NCBI GenBank assembly: GCA_030544215.1
Contig: JARZZO010000016.1
Location: 56,027,501-56,091,500 of the forward strand
Direction of reading: 5' to 3'
Length of the DNA: 64,000 bases
Source of the DNA: Zantedeschia hybrid cultivar
Lineage: Eukaryota > Streptophyta > Magnoliopsida > Alismatales > Araceae
Position 1 is the stretch's first letter. Each line of letters opens with the position of its first letter. Positions 37,734 through 50,299 of this stretch are shown one piece after another. The notes beneath the pieces are model-generated. The model did no database searches, was not told the DNA's origin, and was given only the letters and a program-made list of their open reading frames with translations. The translations under genes and the position numbers were made by a program.

Positions 37734-39318
37734 TGATGGATATAGGTGTCCTCTAAGCCAATCATAAGGCACCTATTTCAATCTGGTTCACTAATAAATG
37801 ACATTAAATTCATTATGTAGATTGGCATATTTATATTTACGCATAATGAAGTCTATGAATATGTGCAATAGTCATCAGATTATGATGAAATCATAATAAT
37901 GAGACTGATGACTTATAAACATATATTCTCAATTGTTCCTAGTCGTAGGATGTTTGAGAACGACATCAAACATCCGGTTAGACTAGTACAGGTTATTCTA
38001 ACTCATATGATGAGGGTGACTGATCTTGTTAGTTACTAGTGTGGAGACACAATGGTAAACCTGTAGGTGCTCATTGGAGAATGAGTTTACTGAACTGATC
38101 CAACATGAATCGCCGAATGGTAATTTACCTGATTGTCAATCGGCTTGATTCATCGTCACAGTAGCGTGGTTGATCCTTGGACTTGAGACACCAAAGACAC
38201 CTTGTCGGTGGACTTCTGGACTTTGACCTTGACCTACGAATCCCTATCCACGGGATCTCAAATAGTCAAGGATCGGATCCAGCGGAAGACCTTCGAAGGT
38301 GATTGTGTGTTCAATAAAGGATCGTTCGCTCTCAGGTAACTGGAGAGAGAATGCTCTAGAGTAGATCCGCAGGAGTCTCTGGCCAGAGCAGAAACAATAT
38401 CAGAAAAGTGGTTTTCAGATATTGTATAGTGGAGTCTGATTCAAGTGAGTTGACCATCTAGGGTTTGACAGTTGACCATATCCTAGGTTAACTCGAGAGC
38501 ATTGTGCGAACGAAGGATTATAGCCACGTGATAACTGTGGACGGACAGGTTCCATGAGCGGGTTGCTGAACCCCATTACCTTCCGGGATCATGCGATATT
38601 GCTTAGCACCCAACTTGATCAGAAGTCCGACCGAATTTACATGCGATGTCAATTCGGTTAAGTAATTAGTTAATATATAGATATTAATTAATTACAATAA
38701 GTCAATAACTAGTTATTGGACTTAACGGGCTGAAAACCGGACTGGTAAATGGGCTTAGAGGGTCACACACAATAAGATTCTCAGTCGGTGGTACATAAGT
38801 GGGATTTATATTAACTCGGGGACTTTTGTGAAAAGTCGCGCCGACTTAATATATATACACGCTGTTGAGAAACCCTGGGCCAAGCTCCAGAATTTTCCTT
38901 GCTGGCCGTCATCCCCCCCTTCTCTCTCCTCCTCTGGGCGTCCCATTCGACGCGCCAGAACAGCTTCCGTCTCCGCCTCGTGTGATTCCCGAAAGTCGGG
39001 AATTCCTGTCGGCGGGATTTCCGCAACCGTTGCGGCGACGGATCTTCAGCGAGCGAGCGGTAACGGATGAGGGATCGAGGACGAACCACCGCGGAGGATC
39101 GCGTGGATACCGCTGGAGGCCGAACGCTTGTGCGGCTTGCGGCATCGCCTCGACGGAACCGAAATGGAAGCGGATTCGAATCCGCGCACGGTAATCAGAT
39201 TCCAACCCGGTTTTTCGGTTTGTGTTTTCGTTCCGAATCGGATCAGCGGGCATCGGGCGGGTTTAATTTTTGTTCTTCGTTTCCGCTGCATTCTTCACGT
39301 CCCGCCCGGATCCCAATA
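37734..39318 (+). repeat. 5' LTR of copia-type element
   Basis: Begins TGATGGATATAGGTG and ends ATCCCAATA. A TATA-like run (TAATATATATACAC) lies at about 38847-38860, followed by a GC-rich R-U5 whose overlapping Arg/Pro-rich frames are not genes. The partner LTR is at 50300-51884. Confidence 0.93.
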
Positions 39319-39319
39319 G

Positions 39320-39335
39320 TGGTATCAGAGCCAGG
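39320..39335 (+). promoter_or_regulatory. Primer-binding site (initiator Met tRNA)
   Basis: TGGTATCAGAGCCAGG, one base after the 5' LTR end, is complementary to the 3' end of plant initiator methionine tRNA, the usual primer of copia elements. Confidence 0.9.
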
Positions 39336-40239
39336 TTCCGCTCTGATCCGCTCCGGAATGATAAAATTATTATTCTAAATTATATCATGTATAAATTCGT
39401 TTTTTCTCATAGATATTGTTCACGGGATGAACTTAGAATTTCGAATTTAATTTTTCTGTGCGAAAAACGAAAATTTTTGGGGTTTCATCGTGTTCTTCAT
39501 GGTGATGAAGAACCGGATTTGTGGGCTTCAAAAGGGAATTAATGATGGTTGGACCATCTCTGTGGGTTTGCTGGTATGACCAGCTACCCCTCACCATCCC
39601 CGGAAAATTTCTACGGCGGCCGGTAGAGCTTTTCTTCCCATTATTTTCAAGAGTTGAAAAGAATTGTGGAAAAGCTGAAATCTGCGAAAATGCACAAATC
39701 TCCAACTTTGGAGGTTCACCGGCGGCGAAGGAGTCGCCGTCCGGCCACCACCGGCGGGGGAAATGGAAGGGGTAACATCCCTCTTCAATGTCCGGCCATC
39801 CTCTAGGCCGGCGGCGCCGCCCAAAACTTGCTGCAAACAGGGCCAAAAACCCTAAAACGAAACTGGTCGAACCTGCTGGAGAAGGGCCTGAACCGGCCGG
39901 CCCTGAGCCGGTTCGGCCGGGCGGCCTGGGCCTGGCCCGGGCACGCCAGGCGCCGGACCTGGCTCGGCCAGGTCGCACCCAAGCTGGGTGCTGGCTGAGC
40001 CCAGGGCCATCTGGCCCGAGCCAGGTGCCCCCTGGCTCGAGCCAGACGAGCCAGGTTCAGCCCTAACTGCACTGGCTAGAGCCAAGGGGGCCCATTAAGC
40101 CCTGTTTAGGCCCATTTAAGCCAATTTTGGCCCAATTAACCCCAAAAACCCCTTATTTAATTAAAAATCCCATCCTATTTAACTTGACATTGAAATTAAT
40201 AATGTTTAAAATTGTTTTAAACATTAAATTAATTATTTT

Positions 40240-40625
40240 TGAGTTAAAAGGGGAGAGATAATTAAGATATGATCTTAATTATGGATTATTATTTTAATCA
40301 AACCTTTTGTGGGGTTTATTAAGATATGTTCTTAATAGTTAATTGCTTTTAACTAAATAAGATAGGATCTTAATGATTTTAATTAATTAATTAAATGAGT
40401 TATAATTGAGATATGATCTTAATTATAAATAACTTTTAATTAGTTAATTAAAGGGGTTTATATTTAAGATATGATCTTAAATACATATAACAAATGTTGC
40501 TATTTATTTAAAATGGGATCTTAATTAATAATTGACAATTGTTGTCATTAATAATTAAGATAATGTTTTTAATCTTAATTAACAATTGTTGTTAATTTAT
40601 GTTTAAGATTTGATCTTAAAATGAA
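40240..40625. repeat. Array of TTAAGATATGATCTTAA palindromes in the copia leader
   Basis: Seven to eight spaced copies or near copies of a 17-bp palindrome (7-bp arms around ATG) occur near 40262, 40319, 40357, 40408, 40464, 40511 and 40603. They lie in very AT-rich, non-coding sequence between the PBS and the nested element. GTTATTAAG-type repeats follow to about 41100. Confidence 0.6.
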
Positions 40626-41164
40626 TCAACAAGAGTCGTTGTTTAATTATTAAGTAGTAACTTAATTTTTAATTATCAAATGTTGTTAATTAATTTTAGT
40701 CAATTGATTAGATTATTTTAATTTCTTAGCAATTGTTGTTATGAAATTAAGTATTTGATTAAGGGACACTTAATAAAAGTTATTAAGTGTTTTATTAACT
40801 TTTGATAATAGTTATTAAAGAGTTAATTGTTTCTTGAGAATTAACCTTAATAAAAGTTATTGAGGATTAATCATTGCTTACTAATAGTTATTAAGCTAAT
40901 TAATATTCTCAAGGGTCCCTTAATTAGATTTTGAAGATCTAATCTACTTAATAATTAATCTTTTAATAAATGTTATTAAGAGATTGTTTAAGTCTAATTG
41001 TTAGACTATTTTAATTAGAAATGTTCTAATTATTATTTCTTAATAATTGTTATTGAGAAATATGATTTAATTAAGGGGTTTTAACAAGGAGTTGTTAAGG
41101 GGTTAACAATATGAGTTGAAAATTCTTTTATAAATGTTATTTAGGAATTTTTAATTCTATCTGA

Positions 41165-41990
41165 TGTAGCCGAAGCTATCACGACCGGATTCCGAAGCTG
41201 GAATCCGAAGTTCGGATCCGGAGCTGGGTCGGATCGGTGCAAGAGGCCTGACAGGGATCCGGAAGGCGACGGACGCAGAGATGCGGTCGAGGACCCGTGG
41301 CCGAGAGTGGCTCGGTCTGAGGTTGGCTTGCCTTCGGAAGGCGGGGCCGAGACTCCTTCGGACGGAGGGGCAGCTGGCGCACGGTGTCGAGACCGGAGGG
41401 AGAAGTCCGAGGTCGGCGGTCGAGACCGACTCGGGGAGGTCGGCGATGATTCGAACCGAGCTCCTGTAGGAGGGAAAGAAGAAGAAACCGGTCAGTAGGA
41501 GTCCCGGGCTTTGGCCCTTAGGAACCCCCTCCGACGGTTAAGTTAGCTTCTGAAGAAGATTCGATTTAGAAGGCAAAGAGTAGCTTTAATGCTTATTGGA
41601 CGATGGTCCTTGAGGGTCACGGAGACATACCTTTGGCAATAAATAGCGGTGTATTTATAGCGAAGGATAGAGGATGGTTAACGGTGACAGCCGATATAGG
41701 ACTATGTTCCGGGTTTACTGGTAAACCGCCATAGTGCCTAATCCCCCACCGGAGTGGGCCGAACACGGCTGTTGGGCCGAAGGGGGTTAGGCCGCTGATG
41801 GGCCGAAGCCTACTGGGCCGAGGGCTACTGTGCCGCTTACGGGCCGAAGGCTGTTGGGCCGCTGATGGGCCGAAGGCTGTTGGGCCGCTGATGGGCCGAA
41901 GGCTTCCTGAAGGCCTTCTATTGCTGCTGCTGGGCTGAATCGGGGTTTGGGCTTGTTTTAATGGGCCGAATCGGATTCTGCCTCATCACA
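41165..41990 (-). repeat. Left 826-bp LTR (minus orientation)
   Basis: Read on the minus strand it runs TGTGATGAGGCAGAATCC to AGCTTCGGCTACA. It carries a TATA box (TATAAATAC) at 41651-41659 and tandem GGCCCATCAGCGGCCCAACA-like repeats in U3. On its inner side it joins directly to coding sequence, with no polypurine tract. Confidence 0.85.
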
Positions 41991-44332
41991 TAGGAACGGC
42001 CGAGGAGACCCCTGTCGAAGCCGGGGCCCTCTCAGCCGCGAGCCCCTTCCACCAGGACAGGAGCTCTTCGCCTTCCTCGTCCGTTGGCAGGGCAATCCCG
42101 GTCAAGTCCACGGTTGGGCAAGCCTTCTGGGCGGCAGCCAGCCCGATGAAGAAGACCGAGGAGGCCGCTAGAAGCTGGGCCTGGATTATCTCTTCGGCGA
42201 AGTCTGGACCGGCCTTGTAATCGGCCACGGCCGAATCAACCGCCTCCTCGAGCTCCAGCTTCAAGGCCGACATCTCCTCGGCATGGCGACGGTTATCCGA
42301 AGCCCGCCGGGCGTCCTTGTCCTGGATCTCGGCCTTAAGGGCCTGATTCTCGACTCGGACCGCCGCCAGCTCTCGCTCGAGCTTCTCCTTCTCCCGCTCG
42401 GCCTTCGCTTTGGCCTCGGAAGAAGCCCGAGTCGCCGCTGCCTGCTCCTCTAGCTGCGCCCGCATCCGGGCGTTCGCAGCTAAAAGCCGGTCGATGCCAG
42501 ACTCGAAGTCGCCTCCAGCCGAAGGACCCTCGCCCGAGCCCGCCGATGCTGATGCCCTCTCGGCCTCCAGAAGTTGATCCCGGAGGAGCGCTTGACGATG
42601 GATTAGGACGCTACCCGTGACCACGGCCTGCGGCCAAAAGCGGATAAGGGTCAGCAAATCCGAAATAAGCTAAAGGAAAGCTAGATTGAGGCACATGAAG
42701 AAGCTTCTTACCTGGACCGCCAATCGAGCGCTGATCATCGCCAGATCAGTGGCCGAATGGTCCTTCAGCTCCTCCAGAGCCGACGGGAGGGTGAGGCCGC
42801 GAAGCAGACGCAGGCACGTCTGCGAGTCCTCCACGCTCTCGTCTCTATAGATCCCCAGGTCGGGGACCCATAGCTCGCGCTCCTGCGCGCAAGGCACCTG
42901 CGGCCCGGCGCCTATCTGCTCCGCCCCCGCCATCACGGCCGGGGGAGAGTCGCCCCTCGGCGCTTCGGGGGACGACGGCCTCGGGGCCCTTCGGGCCACG
43001 ACAGATCTCCTAACCAGGGGGGGAGGCTCTGCCTCGTCAGGCTCCTCCGCCTGGCTCCGCTTAGACGGACGACCGCCCCTTCGAGCGGCCGACTTACTTT
43101 TCCGCTCCCTCTCGAGACCGGCAGCAGCAGCACGGCCCTCGGAGGAGGCCGCTGTCATCGTGATCCCGGCTCGGACGCTCGGGGCCACGGTGCCTCGTCC
43201 CGACCCTCCTGCCGCCTGCGGGCGAGATGGCTGAAGCTGGCCGCGCTGCTGGGCTATCCGGCTAAGAAGGACCTGGATCCCAGACATCGCTACAAACAAG
43301 AGAATAAGTGTTAGACGATAATAACACACAAAGGTTACAACTCAAGACCGACTTACCCTCGGCCGAAGCTTCAGCAACCTCGGCGGCCGGAGGAGCGGCC
43401 CCGGCACTTCCTTCGATCCCCCGTGAAGTCTCCCCGGGAGGAAGGTAAGGGAAAGCCCGCTCCGGATCCCTCGTCGGGTCCGGCCATGCCCCGGCACCCA
43501 CAAGCAGCTCCGGCTTGCTGAAAAGCTCCGAAATATCATACGGAGCTGCGGCTTCAATATGGCCCACGATATTGCGTTGGACGGAATTCAGGGTGGGAGG
43601 ATCGGAAAGGCCTGCGGCCAGCGGTGCCCACTCAATAGGAAAGGGCCACACGCTCCTCTCATTCTCCAGAAGAGAAACGAGAATGAAATTCCTCTTCCAG
43701 CCGTGAATGGACGAAGGCTTCCCGAAGAAGATGCCTCGGCCAAGACGAGGAACAAAGCTATACCACTCGGATCTCCCCTGCCTTTGAATTTTGAAAAGGT
43801 AGCGGAAGATGTTGACCGAGGGCATGATCTTCGCATGGGCAAACACAGCCAAGAAGGCGTAGACTGTGCGCCAAGAATTGGGAAAAAATTGAGACGGGGC
43901 GAGCCCGTAGAAGCAGAGGAGGTTGATGACGAAGGTGGAGAGAGGAAAACGAAAGCCCGCCCGAAAGCTTTCTTCGTAGATAGAAAAACTACCCGGGCGA
44001 GGAGTGTTGGCCCTGGTATTCGAACCAGGCCGATAGGGGGTCATCCAGGAGGGGAGTTGGTAATAGGAAGCAATGTAACTGACCCCGTCATCCGAAAAGG
44101 CGCAGGCTGCTTCCGAAGCACTCTCGGGACGACGACGTCCCGAGGAGGAAGCCTGGCCCGGGGTATGGACCTCCTCGGACCCTTTAGCACCGGAGGCCTC
44201 GGCCTCTTCAGCCATAACTGAAGCGAGGGAGTCCAGGGTAAGAGGAGATGACAGAGAAGACTTGGGGGAATGAGACGGGGTATACTCCTCGTCTGAAGGG
44301 GTAATCTCGCTCGAAGAAGGCCTGCGGGGCAT
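41986..44332 (-). CDS. Spliced antisense retroelement gene, 731 codons (plant transposon protein, PF04195-like)
   Basis: Join of 43357-44332, 42712-43289 and 41986-42627 on the minus strand; both introns are GT-AG (67 and 84 bp) and the frame stays open for 731 codons. The start is MPRRPSSSEITPSDEE. The domain at about residues 95-260 contains ESFRAGFRFPLSTFVINLLC and HAKIMPSVNIFRYLFKIQRQ, typical of the 'putative gypsy type transposon' family. A basic, NLS-like RKSKSAARRGGRPSKRSQ follows in exon 2, and exon 3 is mostly coiled coil (LEEQAAATRASSEAKAKAER). The stop codon TGA is supplied by the first bases of the left LTR, so the native C-terminus may be lost. Function is unknown. Confidence 0.75.
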
Positions 44333-44589
44333 AAGGTCGCGGTGATGGAGAAAGGAGATTGAGGCTTACCCTCAAATGGAAAAAGATCTCTCCTGGACTA
44401 GACGCAGCCTCTCAAGCCAAGGAACTCTCCCAGCAACAGCTTCGGGAGATGGAGATCTTCCTGTGACAGCCGGCGAGCTCGGAAAACACCTCCAGAGGGT
44501 TAGCCTTTCGCCGGAGAAGAAGGAGAGCTCGGATGATCGCAGGGGAACGCAGGCGCAGGAAGCAAGAAGAAGAACAGTGCCCTGCGAGG

Positions 44590-44606
44590 GGTCCCTATTT
44601 ATAGGT
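44590..44606 (-). promoter_or_regulatory. TATA box of the antisense retroelement gene
   Basis: On the minus strand CACCTATAAATAGGGACC gives a classic CTATAAATAG box, about 260 bp upstream of the ATG at 44332. This would allow a leader of roughly 230 bases independent of the LTR promoters. The remainder of 44333-45239 is GC-rich and non-coding. Confidence 0.55.
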
Positions 44607-45239
44607 GCTGTTCGAAACCCTTCCCGCCGAAGCCAACGGCTGAGATCTTTCCCTTCGTCTCGCCGCTTCTCTCGGATGCATGCCACGTGTACCGTCCTTC
44701 GGTAATGATGACGGGCAGACTCCGGGAATTGAAGCGAAAAGATCAACGGCCGAAAGCGCGCCGACTCTTCGGCTGATCACTCGGATGCCCGCCACGTGTT
44801 CCGATCCGTGTGCCGAGGAAGAAAGAGGCGGCAATCCGAGTGGAACCTCGGGCAGAGAGCCAAGGTGACCCGCGGCCCGCGAATGGCCAGGATCTTTTCG
44901 TGCTTTTAACGGAGCGGTCGGATGCGCGACGCGTGTCCTGTGCTTCTTCGCGAAGCGACCGTTCTGACGGAAAAAGCAATGCCCGTCCCGTCCATTTAAT
45001 TGAGCCTGACACGTCAGGAGGCTCGGCCCTTCGCCCTCAGAGGTAAAGGCCTTCGTCGCTACATCCCGAATGAAGACAGATAAGTGACTGTTGACCCTCG
45101 GCCGACCAAGGGCATCCTCTTCTTGAAAAAGAGAACAAAAAGCCTCGGATAAAAGAAAAACCTGTTACGTTATCTCTCAAAAAGCTTCGGGCTATACTCT
45201 CGCCATCTCAGAACTGAGGAAGACAAGAGTGGGGGGCTA

Positions 45240-46065
45240 TGTGATGAGGCAGAATCCGATTCGGCCCATTAAAACAAGCCCAAACCCCGATTCAGCCTAG
45301 CAGCAGCAATAGAAGGCCTTCAGGAAGCCTTCGGCCCATCAGCGGCCCAACAGCCTTCGGCCCATCAGCGGCCCAACAGCCTTCGGCCCGTAAGCGGCAC
45401 AGTAGCCCTCGGCCCAGTAGGCTTCGGCCCATCAGCGGCCCAACCCCCTTCGGCCCAACAGCCGTGTTCGGCCCACTCCGGTGGGGGATTAGGCACTATG
45501 GCGGTTTACCAGTAAGCCCGGAACATAGTCCTATATCGGCTGTCACCGTTAACCATCCTCTATCCTTCGCTATAAATACACCGCTATTTATTGCCAAAGG
45601 TATGTCTCCGTGACCCTCAAGGACCATCGTCCAATAAGCATTAAAGCTACTCTTTGCCTTCTAAATCGAATCTTCTTCAGAAGCTAACTTAACCGTCGGA
45701 GGGGGTTCCTAAGGGCCGAAGCCCGGGACTCCTACTGACCGGTTTCTTCTTCTTTCCCTCCTGCAGGAGTTCGGTTCGAATCATCGCCGACCTCCCCGAG
45801 TCGGTCTCGACCGCCGACCTCGGACTTCTCCCTCCGGTCTCGACGCCGTGCGCCGGCTGCCCCCTCGTCCGAAGGAGTCTCGGCCCTGCCTTCCGAAGGC
45901 AAGCCAACCTCAGACCGAGCCACTCTCGGCCACGGGTCCTCGACTGCGTCTCTACGTCCGTCGCCTTCCGGATCCCTGTCGGGCCTCTTGCACCGATCCG
46001 ACCCAGCTCCGGATCCGAACTTCGGATTCTAGCTTCGGAATCCGGTCGTGATAGCTTCGGCTACA
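45240..46065 (+). repeat. Right 826-bp LTR (plus orientation)
   Basis: Runs TGTGATGAGG to TTCGGCTACA on the plus strand, preceded by the polypurine tract at about 45224-45239. The U3 TATA box TATAAATACA is at 45571-45580. In this orientation transcription would run outward into the copia interior. Confidence 0.88.
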
Positions 46066-46639
46066 TAACTATCTAAATGTTAGATTGTTTCGCATTAATA
46101 ATTGTTATTAATGTGATTTAAAATTAATCTAAGTGTTAGATTAATTAATTTAGAATTGTTCTAAATACTGCATGGAATATTTTAGAATTTTGATTTTAGC
46201 TTTGTGTGCACATGTTGATGTGTTTAATGCTTTAAATTAGATTTATTGCATGCTAGAAAATAAGATTTTCGAAAATTCAAATTATCCAATTTTGATTGGA
46301 ACCCAGGTTTTAAGAAAGCCAAAATTATTATATTTTCAAAATTTTAGCTTTCATGTGATGTGTTTTATCATGTGTGGATGGTTAAAATTTGTGGTGGTCA
46401 TGGACATGCACTTAGTTAAATTTCATATCATGTGATGGTGTGTGGTTTTGTGGATTGTTTTGGAATGTGATGTTCATTAATTAAATGTTAATTAGTGAGG
46501 CTTGTGTGTCTCCCTCTCTCCATTCCATTGTAATTCTATCTCCCTCTGTTATTGTACTCGGCCATAAGGCTTTCTCTTACAATTTATTTGTATTTGAAAT
46601 TGTTTCAAAATATATAATATTTGTATTTGATCGCGCCGG

Positions 46640-49600
46640 CCGAGGAGAGGCGATGATGATCCACAAATGCAACCAGGAAGGCGACAGGAGATGAGATCAC
46701 CAGTGGCTATGCGTTTGCATGTTTAAATTATATAATTGTTATATAGTTTTAGTGATTAATTGTTTGGCTCCAGTTAATCACCGTGCTATCCATGACCACA
46801 TAATGAACATGTATGGATGATGCATGCTTTTAGTTATTGATTATGAATCGATTGCTAATATCTAGGTATAGTTAAATATATACGATATATTTATAAACTA
46901 TCACCTAGGATGAGACCAACTTAATATAAACAAAACTTTCAACATAAAGTCTAAGCCGGAGCGCGAGTCATTGAGAATGTACCGTGTGGTTCTCCATCAA
47001 TATAGTTCTTAGAACTTGATTTAGTGATGACAGATACTACGTGTTTATCCGAGATCTGCTACCATCTGATGAAAGGACTATTAACTATGACATTATGATG
47101 CCTTGAGATTGGAATAGAGGAACGGTGTAGCTATCCTCGCGTTTACTCGGGAGCTGCATTCTTACTCTACTCTGTCGCGTATTGATGGTAAAGCTCAGAT
47201 CAGGTATAATGGTCTACTGTGTTTACCCGGGACCATTAAAGATCTGGGAGCCGAAATAAGATCGGATATTGCAAGGAGTTGCAACTACTATGAGATGGTT
47301 GCTCTAAGATAATGGTATGATACTATGTGTTTACTCAAGGTCATACTGTGATTCTTGGAGATTCTGATCCTCACTAGAAGACCGTCGAAGTCTTCCGTTC
47401 TGTATACCTGAAGGTTATACAGTCCGTCGAAAAATAGTGGGAAATAATTCAAGATAAAATACCATAATTGAATTATCAGAACTATCTGCTTAAATCGCGT
47501 TATTTCCTTCGATCACTAATATGTCGTCTATTCGAGATTTTGGCATGTTGGATGCCGATACTTCTCATACTCAGACTAACTAAAAAACTCTGAAGAATGT
47601 CTTCAGGGCCAAGTGAAAGTCACTATCCTAATCAGATATCATGAATCCTTTTATTTGGATAGACCAAGGTGAAGAGGTGCTCATGGTATGCCTTATTGAA
47701 AGGCAATGATTATCATGAAATCTCTTATTTGGATAGACCAAGATGAAGAGATATTTATGATGTGCCTTTGAGAAAGGCAAGTGGTAAGACTTTAAACGGT
47801 CAAACCCACACCTGAAAGGATAAAGAAAAGTCAGCTGAGATAGAGAAGTAGCAGTTCTTCCACTGTAACCAATATAAGGATATTGGTAAAGGCAAAAAGA
47901 ATATAGAACTTGAAAGAAGTTTCATGTATTCTTATTATCGACTTTTGCATGTCTATTGGAGAGTTAGCGTATCCAATATGAGATATTGGAAATGATTCTC
48001 AGAGCTGCGATAGTGTGCAGACTTAGACAAGTAAAAGGAAATCGAGAAAATGTAAGTGTTGAGTTAGACTCAACTATTGTTTATGATATTCATAGATTAC
48101 TGTTAGATAGTAAATCTTTGTATATCTATAGGAGTCTAATATGAAATTAAATAATTGTTATTTAGTTGCATGAGAAATCAAGAATAACATTGATTGACAA
48201 GAATAATAGTTGTTCGAATCAGTCAATGCACTATAGATTCTTGAAGTGACATTCATGTGATGAATGTTCACAAGTCTCCTATAGAAATGAACTGTGTGAA
48301 TCCTGATTATCTATGGTATTGTACATAGGGTTGTGCAATAAGAAATTATTGATGCTGATACATATTGATGTAAACAGCTCAAAAGCCATAAGATAATCAC
48401 TACTGTTGACTTACCTTATAGTTTACTCTTGGAATGATTCGACTGTATGTACTTACTGAAGTACAAGTCGAATGCATCTGAGAGATTAAGGTATGAGATC
48501 AATATGAAGTATTAGAATTATTGATTTGATCAAAGAAACTAATACTTAGGTATATGATTCACATAAATCATTAAGAGGATAATTGTATCCTCGCTCGATT
48601 GATCCTCATTGTGCATCATAGAAATATGATAGAATGAGGAATTACACCTTAAGATATGGTGCAATACATAATAAGATTTGCCTAATTCTTGTCCTTTTGA
48701 ACATGAGTATGAACATTAGATGTCCATACTTTAAAGATGGTTCCAAATTAGTCAGTGTGTGTCCATATAAGATATGGAAACCAAATAATTCATATGAGGT
48801 GTGAGTTATGAACAAATATGATTTAAAAGTCAGATATTACCGTGATGTGAATTTGTGAATGTCTAAAGAGTTTGGACATTACATTTATTGGCCAGGCGAT
48901 AATGAAATAATTGTCGTCCTGAAAAACTATCTTCTGTGAAGAGGAATATGTCCTCAAAGAAGACAGTGGGAGCTGATAAAACTAGAAGATGTTCTAGATT
49001 CACAAGTTAACATAAGATTATTAGATAATATTTAGTTGTTTGGAACCACTCATGTCACACTTCAGAGAGTTTCATAGATTTTTGAGATTCTCTCAGTGGC
49101 TAGAAGGATATGTTTGACATATCTGATTTAGCAAGGTGAGAGGAGCTCAAAATAGATTATGATCTAAAATCTATGATAATGATGCTCTCCGTTATTACAA
49201 CTTTGAGATTGATAAGTTTATTAAAATTATACTTGTCAATACTGCCAATCATAAGATGATGACAGTTAGATATTAAAAGCGTCCTCTCAATGTGATTGAG
49301 GTAAAGATGTATATGATACACCTTTAAAGCTTTTAGAATATCCAGGAAGCAAGTTATGATTTCAAAATTATTTTGAATCAAACTGAAACTTCCTAAGTTG
49401 TAGTAAAAGCTTTGACTTAATGGTCAAATATTATGTGATCATTAAGAATGATCACGAATTGTGTGTGTTCAGAAAGGACAGTGGGAGCACGGTCGTTTTA
49501 ATAATGCTTTATGATGATAACATCAAAGTCATTAAGAATGACTTCAGGATGTTACTATTAGTGAAAGCATTGTTAATCATGTTTTCCTCCATAATGGATT

Positions 49601-50299
49601 TAGTTATAATATCCCACGTATTGGAATACGAATCTATTAAGATAGATCGGTGGGGATATTATATTGACCTGTATGTCAAGATGTTTGGCATAAATTTCAT
49701 AACAAGTCTCAATTGTTGAGATATGGAATTTATTCCTTTAAAGAAAAGGTTCCTTAAAAGGATACATGAGTGAAATGCATCATTAAGCGCTTGAGAAGTG
49801 TTAATAATACATTCACGTAAATGGAGAGGATGATTTGAAACTATGAGGTCACACTGACTCAAATTTCAAGTCAAATAATGGATTCAACCTTCTAGTAGAA
49901 AGGAATGGATTGGAATGGTTCCAATCCAGAACTCGATATTAAGGTGACGACATAAACAAGTGATACTGTTATTGGAATAGTATGGATGAAAAGGTTCATC
50001 CATGAACTAGTTGTAGTTTTAAAAGGTCTCTGATACCATCCTATCGTTGTAGGACAACAGTGAGAGCAATCAATTGTGTGATCGAGCCATGGTCTCATCA
50101 GAAGTTGCAGAACATTCTAAGGTTCTTTCACAAGTTCAGAGACAAAGGATTAAGAGGAAATAATGTAATGGAAATATTCCATCTGTAGATAATTTAGCAG
50201 ATCCCTGACCAAGTCTTAGTCACAGACTTTATGTGAGCATCACCTAGATTTGATGGAGATCAAATGCGAAAGTGATTGACTTGAGTGCAAGTGGGAGAT
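46640..50299 (+). pseudogene. Decayed copia gag/pol remnants and polypurine tract
   Basis: Traces in order: a gag-like start (MSSIRDFGMLDADTSHTQTN, about 47520), an integrase C-terminal trace (WPGDNEIIVV near 48900), reverse transcriptase (DHELCVFRKDSGSTVVLIML at about 49450, where the YVDD site reads YDDN), and RNase H (MKRFIHELVVV, then NLADP at 49985-50200). Stops occur in every frame. The purine-rich GTGCAAGTGGGAGAT precedes the 3' LTR at 50300. A 74-bp duplicated segment lies at 47638-47785. Confidence 0.7.

Larger units (their letters stand above)
41165..46065. mobile_element. Inverted-LTR unit (gypsy/Tat-like remnant) nested in the copia element
   Basis: Bounded by two 826-bp LTRs in opposite orientation (41165-41990 and 45240-46065), about 98% identical (roughly 16 differences by eye). 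Both outer ends are the same LTR terminus (GGCTACA read outward). Between them lie only a spliced gene on the minus strand and its promoter; there is no gag, protease, RT or integrase. A polypurine tract (AGAGTGGGGGGCTA) precedes only the right LTR. Antisense genes upstream of the 3' LTR are known from Tat-lineage gypsy elements, so this is probably the 3' part of one. No 5-bp TSD abuts the ends. Confidence 0.8.

Noticed and set aside
38811..39378. Arg/Ser-rich frames in the copia 5' LTR (and the same in 51371-51921)
   Set aside because: They lie wholly in the GC-rich R-U5 of the LTRs, are duplicated only because the LTR is, and show no domain.
41165..46065. DNA transposon with long terminal inverted repeats
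   Set aside because: The repeats have LTR features (TG...CA, U3 TATA box, adjacent polypurine tract) and the interior gene is of retroelement type, so inverted LTRs explain it better.
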